From Thunnus maccoyii (lineage: Eukaryota; Chordata; Actinopteri; Scombriformes; Scombridae), in assembly GCF_910596095.1 (NCBI RefSeq), contig NC_056540.1:21166501-21230500 (forward strand): a stretch of DNA of 64,000 nt, written 5' to 3'. How positions within the stretch are numbered: position 1 is the first letter of the stretch; every line of letters starts with the position of its first letter. The notes beneath the pieces are model-generated. The model had not been told where the DNA came from and did no database searches. It worked only from the letters and a program-made list of their open reading frames with translations. Positions 58,190 to 64,000 of the stretch are shown here, piece by piece. The position numbers and the translations under genes are program-made.

Positions 58190-60135
58190 CTTCTTTGAGA
58201 ATAAGCAAGCTAACTTATCTTTTAAGTTGCATATTAGCTAATGTTAAGTCCAATTTTAGCCGTTGGGAATGGTCTGTTAACCGTTAACAACTGTAAAGCC
58301 TTATACAGGTTACATTGGTAATGAAACAAGACAAATGGAGAGGAGGTCATTAATAACAACAAAATTATAAATTTGGTACTTGGTAAAGTCAGTTCAAACA
58401 CTGGTATAAACTGTCCTCAGGACAATGTTGAATGATGTTACACACGCAGTTAGTGAAGTAAAAAGTTATGGAGGCTGAAGTGTGACTAAATTGAAACATT
58501 AAAAAATCTAATTGTGCAATTAGTAAATCTACATGTAAATGTGGAAATTAACTCTTCATCATGCTATTGAAAATGATGGATAAGGCCTTGATCTTTTAAA
58601 ATGCCATTTAAAAAAAACTAGCTAGTACTCAATTTACTTTTTGAAATTCCTGTCATAATCTTGGCTATCACATTCAATTTTACAACAAATTTAAGGATTG
58701 GGCAATATGATGACATACATTGTGAATTTGTCAGCCATCAGAGATTTTGTTATACCCTTTATATCTCTGGTTAGGTTAGGCCATTGTAGGTAAATCTTTA
58801 AGGCAATACTGATTTACAGGATTGTTACATCAGTATTATGGAGGATTTTAGCCATAGCACTCACCCCTATGACTATATGTCTCCTGCTTTGAGATAAACA
58901 CAGTTTATACTTCATCCACACTTCAATCTACAGATACCTTTATTTCATTTAATGACACGTGTCAATTTAAAGTCACAAAGCCAATATGTTGCACTAAAAA
59001 CACTGCATACTTTTAAATGAAAGGGAGACATCTTTAAATTATTAAATTTGATTAAAATATAGTTGAAAGTGTGAAAATGTAAGAAAAAATTAACTGAATT
59101 GTGAGATCAAATGTAGATGGAAAACCCCTTTGATAAAATGAATAATAAAAAGTGAAATTAACTTCACAAAATGATTTTATAAAATCAGAAAACAATATTT
59201 TATTTAATTTGAGGCGCTATGTGATAACTTGGCACAATACCAGCACCCTGTCAATAAGGTCAAAATTTGCTGGCTGTTGCGCTTTTGACAGTAAACAACC
59301 GTGTCCTGCTTGATATATGTTCGTTATAAATAATTTTTAACAATGCATCATTTCCTGTGTGGCACTATATTTTGTTTGTTATTTTCATCAACAACTGATC
59401 AAAATAAGACATTCTTACTTTGGAGCATCATGTAATATTTCACTGTCAAAAAGTCATTACAGAGACTTTTAAAACCAGAATAATCAAAAAAAATTGAATA
59501 TTGATATAATTAAATTGTCATTTGATAAAAAATTTTATCAGTTGTTATCTGAATATTGTATCAACTAATATTCCATTGGCACACACCAGCCTCCATATGC
59601 GTATAATAACAGCTTATATCACAACAGTTACAAGCTGGTTTAAACACTCTGGACACTGAGTTATGCTTTCAGTGTTCTTGTCTATCTCTATATCCGAATG
59701 GGATACTTTAAGTATTTACCAAAGTTGATTTGTTGGTTTGTCATCTTTATCTTTGTCATCATTGGTTCAGTTATTTTGGACAGGTTTTGCTTAGTTTTAT
59801 GTCAACAAATTGCTTAGTTGAGTCTACAAACTAGTATTTGCTGTGAGATTATGCTCTGAAGCATCTCAAATCTTAACGGTCAGAAGCCATTGATTAGTTG
59901 TCTGTCAGACTTTGGTGGTGAAGATATGAACATAACAGAAAGTAGTGATCTAAATGCTAGGGGTATGTTTGCAGAATCAGAAAGTATTATTATATACCAT
60001 AATATTTAAGTGATAGATTAAATCATAGATGAGGGCATACCAGCAAGTTTGAGAACTGTAAATTTTTGTTTGTGCTCTCTGAGTGCTCTTATACATGTGT
60101 GAGATTTATGGCATATAACATAATCATCTTTATCT
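58190..60135. other. AT-rich DNA with no recognised gene
   Basis: Nearly 2 kb of AT-rich sequence with no supported reading frame, RNA or clear repeat. It would be intron if the exon at 58141 is real. Confidence 0.45.
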
Positions 60136-60137
60136 TA

Positions 60138-60594
60138 AAGTCCCCCTCCAATCGAAAAATGTGTTTTTCTTCTTATTCCTCCAGTTGAATGTTTGAGCTT
60201 CACTGTGCAGAATGATGTATGTGCAGACTTTAAGAGGTTGGCCTACGAGCAGGATTTATGACATCACAAATAGTTTGGAGCCAATTCTGGTCCAATAATC
60301 AACTTACACCAGGTGTGATGTGGAAATTTGAAGCCTCCAGTGCCTCCAAGCACTGAGACTTTACAGTGAAGTAGGAGATATCTTGTGTCCACCTTCAGAA
60401 TATTCTAAATATATTTGCATTTTTATGAATTGAGAATTTTTTTAATGAGGGAAAAGGAGGATATGGAATTGGATTTAAACAAGCTAATTTAAATTTGTTT
60501 TTTTTTTTGTGGAAAAACCATATCCGACACAAATTATTATTCAAAGTAGAGTATTTTACATACATCTTAAAACATGTCTGGAGGGGACCTTTAA
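60138..60594. mobile_element. Inverted-end repeat element related to 49.9-50.4 kb
   Basis: The left end AAAGTCCCCCTCCAATC and right end CTGGAGGGGACCTTT are roughly inverted, suggesting a non-autonomous DNA transposon. Interior phrases match the copy in cstf2 intron 8 in the same order. Non-coding. Confidence 0.55.
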
Positions 60595-60775
60595 CTAGTA
60601 TAACTATAGGTTTGTTGTTAATGTAAACAAGCACTAATATTGCAGAACCACCAGTCACATACTGTCAACAGTACAGCCAACAATACAGGACTATTAAAGA
60701 CAAGTCCTAGAACCAAATGTAAAATGACCGCCCCCCCAAAACAAAACCAACAAACTACATCATTATCAACTCCTA

Positions 60776-61262
60776 CAGATGGGTGACAAATTAAGGAAAA
60801 ACCAACATTAAATGTCTTAGTAAGGTGATGGGCCTCCACAAGCCTCCAGAACAGCCTCAGTGCTGAGCTTTAAAGTTGATTCTTGACCTTGGAAATAGCA
60901 TTTCATTGGAAGAAAGGTCCACTTACTCGGTTCTTCTGAAGCTTTCGGCCGCATCTTTCAGCCGTCATCAGCAGACAGAATTTGCACAACTGGTATGGCA
61001 GTGGTTTGATGCTTCACTGCTCCTTTGCAAAGATTCTTCAAGTCTATTGACCTGTACTGGAGGGATCGAACAGCATTCTTCTAAAAGATATCCCCCTTTT
61101 TTTGTCATGTTTTGATGACACAGTTGTACAAGTTGTTCCAAAATCCCTCAAAGGTGTTCAATGGAAGAGGGATCAGGTGACTGTGTGAGCTTTCATTAAA
61201 CCAGTGGGTGACATCTCCTCCCCTCTTTTTCAGTGTTTATCCTTTAATTTGTCACCTTCTTG
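60776..61262 (-). mobile_element. Decayed Tc1-like transposon, copy 3, with foreign insert
   Basis: The left end CAGATGGGTGACAAATTAAG and right end CCTTTAATTTGTCACCTTCT are bounded by TA (60774-60775, 61263-61264). Both ends match copies 1 and 2. The middle (about 60867-61035) has no counterpart in the other copies and looks like an insertion. The transposase is reduced to unreadable remnants. Confidence 0.65.
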
Positions 61263-61558
61263 TATTTGTTTTATATATAATAGTTTCATGAGCAAAATTA
61301 CGTGTTTTATACAAAAATCATCAAAATATACAAGTAGGGCAGATAAGTTGTTAGGATAAGTTGCTAGTAAAGCGTGCATGTATAATATCAGTAATACAGT
61401 GTGATGTATTCAATCCCTATGAAAGAAACCGTGAGAAGGATAATTTCATCCAAATCACAAAAACGAAATGTCTCCCTTACTTCGGATGGTGTTAACTGTA
61501 GCAGATTACGTTTCATTGTTGTTAAGATAGTTGTGATTTCAAGGTAGAAAAACAATCC

Positions 61559-61631
61559 TGGTTCCACTGGGGCTCGAACCCAGGACCTTCTGCGTGTAAA
61601 GCAGACGTGATAACCGCTACACTATGGAACC
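61559..61631 (-). tRNA. tRNA-Val (anticodon TAC)
   Basis: The minus strand folds as a complete 73-nt tRNA. The acceptor stem is GGTTCCA paired with TGGAACC and discriminator A. The D arm carries TAGTGTAGCGGTT (A box). The anticodon stem TCTGC/GCAGA encloses TTTACAC, with anticodon TAC. The T arm contains GGTTCGAGCCC (B box). A TTTTT terminator follows about 6-10 nt downstream. There is no intron and no CCA is encoded, as expected for a nuclear tRNA gene. All stems appear intact, so it is probably functional. Confidence 0.95.
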
Positions 61632-61639
61632 AGCTGACC

Positions 61640-62430
61640 GTAATCAGGGAGCTGAACTACTCATGTAGATACACAACTACGTCTAATACAGTCCTGCCTT
61701 TATAAAATAATAAAACAACGACAGCGCGCTGACATTCACATCGTCCTTTAACGTTTTATCTGCTTCACGTCTGCAGGCTGCGGGTTGGAGACACAAACTG
61801 TCGCTCATCGTCAGCTCACTTTGGACATCAGCCTGGCGATGCGTCTGGCTGCTGGTGTTTCGGTTCAGCTGCGAGTCGAGACCTCTCGGGACGTTTTGCT
61901 TTTGTGGCGGATCTCTCGGTTCCATATCTGACATCTAGCGACGGGGCTGCCAGCTGTGAGCTGAAATAATCAAGTTGGGCGAGTCGACCGCATTTGTCCG
62001 TGTTTTGCAGCCAGTCGCCTGCATACACGGAGACTAACGTACTGAGATTTGCTTTTGTGGTTTAGAAAGCTGGCTGAGCTCATCCGCCCAGCATGAACCA
62101 AGCGTGCACATTTTCAAACGTGTTATTTCAACATTAAAAACTCGTCGTTTCCTCTAAAATACTGTCTGATATCTTAACGGCTTAGGCTACCTACTGTAAG
62201 TATGACAGTACTCAGAGCATTGCCAAAAAGACAAGTTAGATCCAAGCTGTTTGACAACGAGACCCACATTACAAATTACACATTAGAAATTCAATTTGAG
62301 GGCAGGTCATTAATGTACAAAATATTTGACCACATTTTTTCAAATGGCCCATACTAACATACTGTAGGCTATACAAACATTGGCTGTGTACACAGTGCTG
62401 TTTAATCAGCCAAAGTAATGTTTTGTTTAT
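61640..62430. other. Intergenic DNA with no recognised gene
   Basis: A moderately GC-rich patch (about 61720-62060) contains open frames on the minus strand (61683-61934, 61828-62028) without similarity to proteins I know. It might be a promoter or first exon of a neighbouring gene, but nothing confirms that. Confidence 0.35.
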
Positions 62431-62434
62431 GTTT

Positions 62435-62780
62435 TGAGCTGCAACTAACGCTCATTTTACTGATTGATTAATCTCTTCATTACTTACTCAATTGACTGAT
62501 TCATGTTTAGTTTATAAAATGTCAGAAAATGGTCAAAATGTTGATTACAACTTCCCAATGTCCAAGGTGTTTTTCTAAGCAACAGTCGAAAAGCCAAACA
62601 TGTTCAATTTACAATTGTACAAAACGATGGAAACAAGCAAATATTCACACTCTGGGAAGTGGACATTTTTATTTTTTCCTTAAAAATGATTCAAAGCTAT
62701 TATTAGATTATGAAAATGATTGCTGATTAATTTTCTGCTGATCAACTCATTGATTAACTGACTAATCATTGCAGCTCTAT
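62435..62780. mobile_element. hAT-like element, copy D, with perfect target duplication
   Basis: The ends TGAGCTGCAACTAACG and ATTGCAGCTCTAT are the family's inverted termini. The 8-mer TTATGTTT is duplicated exactly on both sides (62427-62434, 62781-62788). AT-rich interior, no transposase. Confidence 0.75.
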
Positions 62781-62789
62781 TTATGTTTA

Positions 62790-63310
62790 ATGTTTTACAG
62801 CTGATACAAGCCCACCTCAAAGGTTTAAACATTACACGTCATGTTGTTGTGACATTTAGTCAAACAAAATAACATTGTTGAGGACAATAGCATGACTTTT
62901 ATGTTGAATTTCTCAAACCTGTTTCCAAAGGTGATCAACAGCTGCAAGGGTCCTTTGCTAGTTTAAATTATTTTCCGACTCACAGATAGTGCACCAGCTG
63001 CTTGTCACTGTTTGAAATACAAGGTAATTAGTCGTGGAATAAAGCCCACAAATCCATATCTTCATTACGAGCACTATTTTTTCATACCAATATTTTCAAA
63101 CTGCTGTATCATGTATGTGATGAAAAGGTGCACACTTGCTCAACAGAAGGTGTCTCTCAGAGCGCTGCTGCACTGCGAATCTATCCGTTATATCTGCAAG
63201 TGTTTCTTCCATGGTCTCTGCATCAAATGCAAAATGATCTTTTAAGAGTTCAAAACTGAATTTCTAAGCCTCACAGTTACAATCCTCCTGCTGAATTCTG
63301 CTTTGAGATG
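62790..63310. other. Right-hand DNA with no recognised gene
   Basis: AT-rich, with no supported coding sequence or RNA gene. The frame at 63012-63245 lacks any recognisable family. Confidence 0.4.
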
Positions 63311-63317
63311 TTCAGGC

Positions 63318-63319
<2 letters not shown>

Positions 63320-63358
<39 letters not shown>
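63320..63358. repeat. (GT)n microsatellite
   Basis: About 19 GT units, followed directly by a short poly-C tract. Confidence 0.95.
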
Positions 63359-63360
<2 letters not shown>

Positions 63361-63369
63361 CCCCCCCTT

Positions 63370-64000
63370 CACTAAAGTTGTGGGATGTGAGTGTGTTACT
63401 GATTGATGCATGCTCATTTTAAAGCTCCTCAGTCAAGTAACTTTCCATGTTCCCCTTCAAAATGTCCTTCCCTCCTTATTTTTGCTTATGAAAATCAGTG
63501 ATCTTTAGTTCTATTCTTTGGAACTCATGTTGTCTTTGAGCAAACGATATATACACGCTTTACACCAAATAGTGTATTGCTCTCCTTCCTGTCTTGAAAT
63601 TGTGTGCCTTGAGCATCTTCCATTTTAACGCATTTCGACTGCAGCTCTCCGGCTTTCTTGGGTGCCAGTGAGGGAAGGGCAGAAAGGCTGCGATGAAAAA
63701 ATGTTGGGATGACAGCTGCATCTGTTTATCATGTGGGGTACAATAGCACACCTTGAGAGGCAGCCAGAGCTCGTATTCTCACTGATCCTGGCTCCAACAC
63801 AGTGGGCCAGAATTAATAGACAAGGCAGATTCATATGTGGGCTGGATCAAAATTCAAGACATGTTAGATCTATTCCACGGGCTTTGTATTTGACAGTGAT
63901 TCAATAATATGTGTATGTGATGCTACAAAGCAATTGTATAGATTTAAGATAGATAGATTACATTTTTTGGAGGCATTTTAGCCTTTTGTTTTTACAGTGG
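63370..64000. other. Right-hand end with no recognised gene
   Basis: No supported gene. Short minus-strand frames at 63560-63834 have no known similarity. A short AGAT run occurs near 63950. Confidence 0.4.

Noticed and set aside
61683-62028. Minus-strand frames in a GC-richer patch
   Set aside because: No family match and no convincing splice sites. Kept only as an intergenic note.

Overview
The window looks like nuclear DNA from a ray-finned fish, probably a spiny-rayed teleost. It has vertebrate genes with many short exons and canonical splice sites, AT-rich introns and intergenic DNA, long (CA/TG)n tracts, and many small DNA transposons of kinds common in teleosts. There is no sign of operons, CRISPR arrays or prokaryotic genes. 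No species can be named from sequence alone.

Six protein-coding genes can be read with confidence. From left to right: cenpi (minus, N-terminal part only, running off the left edge), tmem35a (minus, 2 coding exons, 161 aa), arl13a (minus, 8 coding exons, 411 aa), xkrx (plus, 3 coding exons, 497 aa), nox1 (plus, 13 exons, 566 aa) and cstf2 (minus, 13 exons, 508 aa). A tRNA-Val(TAC) gene lies further right on the minus strand. Every spliced model keeps its frame from start to stop, except cenpi, which is open-ended. The gene content, order and relative orientation match human Xq22.1 (CSTF2-NOX1-XKRX-ARL13A-TRMT2B-TMEM35A-CENPI). The one difference inside the block is that TRMT2B is not found.

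The products do unrelated jobs: kinetochore assembly (CENP-I), nicotinic receptor chaperoning (TMEM35A/NACHO), ciliary small GTPase function (ARL13A), XK-family membrane protein (XKRX), superoxide production (NOX1) and mRNA 3'-end cleavage (CstF-64). The block is a synteny unit rather than a pathway. Its two most notable architectural points are the tail-to-tail contact of nox1 and cstf2, whose poly(A) signals lie 26 bp apart, and two introns that appear to use GC donors (nox1 intron 8, cstf2 intron 12).

The remaining DNA is mostly repeats. There are decayed Tc1-like elements (5.1, 22.9, 37.1 and 60.8 kb), hAT-like elements with 8-bp target duplications (3.8, 4.5, 20.0 and 62.4 kb, plus 45.6 kb without a clear duplication), several inverted-repeat MITEs, L2/CR1-like LINE fragments (3.4, 24.0, 43.3 and 56.4 kb), a tRNA-derived SINE (51.0 kb), a three-unit tandem repeat (11.1-12.1 kb) and microsatellites. 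Several are nested. I found no evidence of a new biological system. The interest lies in gene architecture and in layered transposon insertions.
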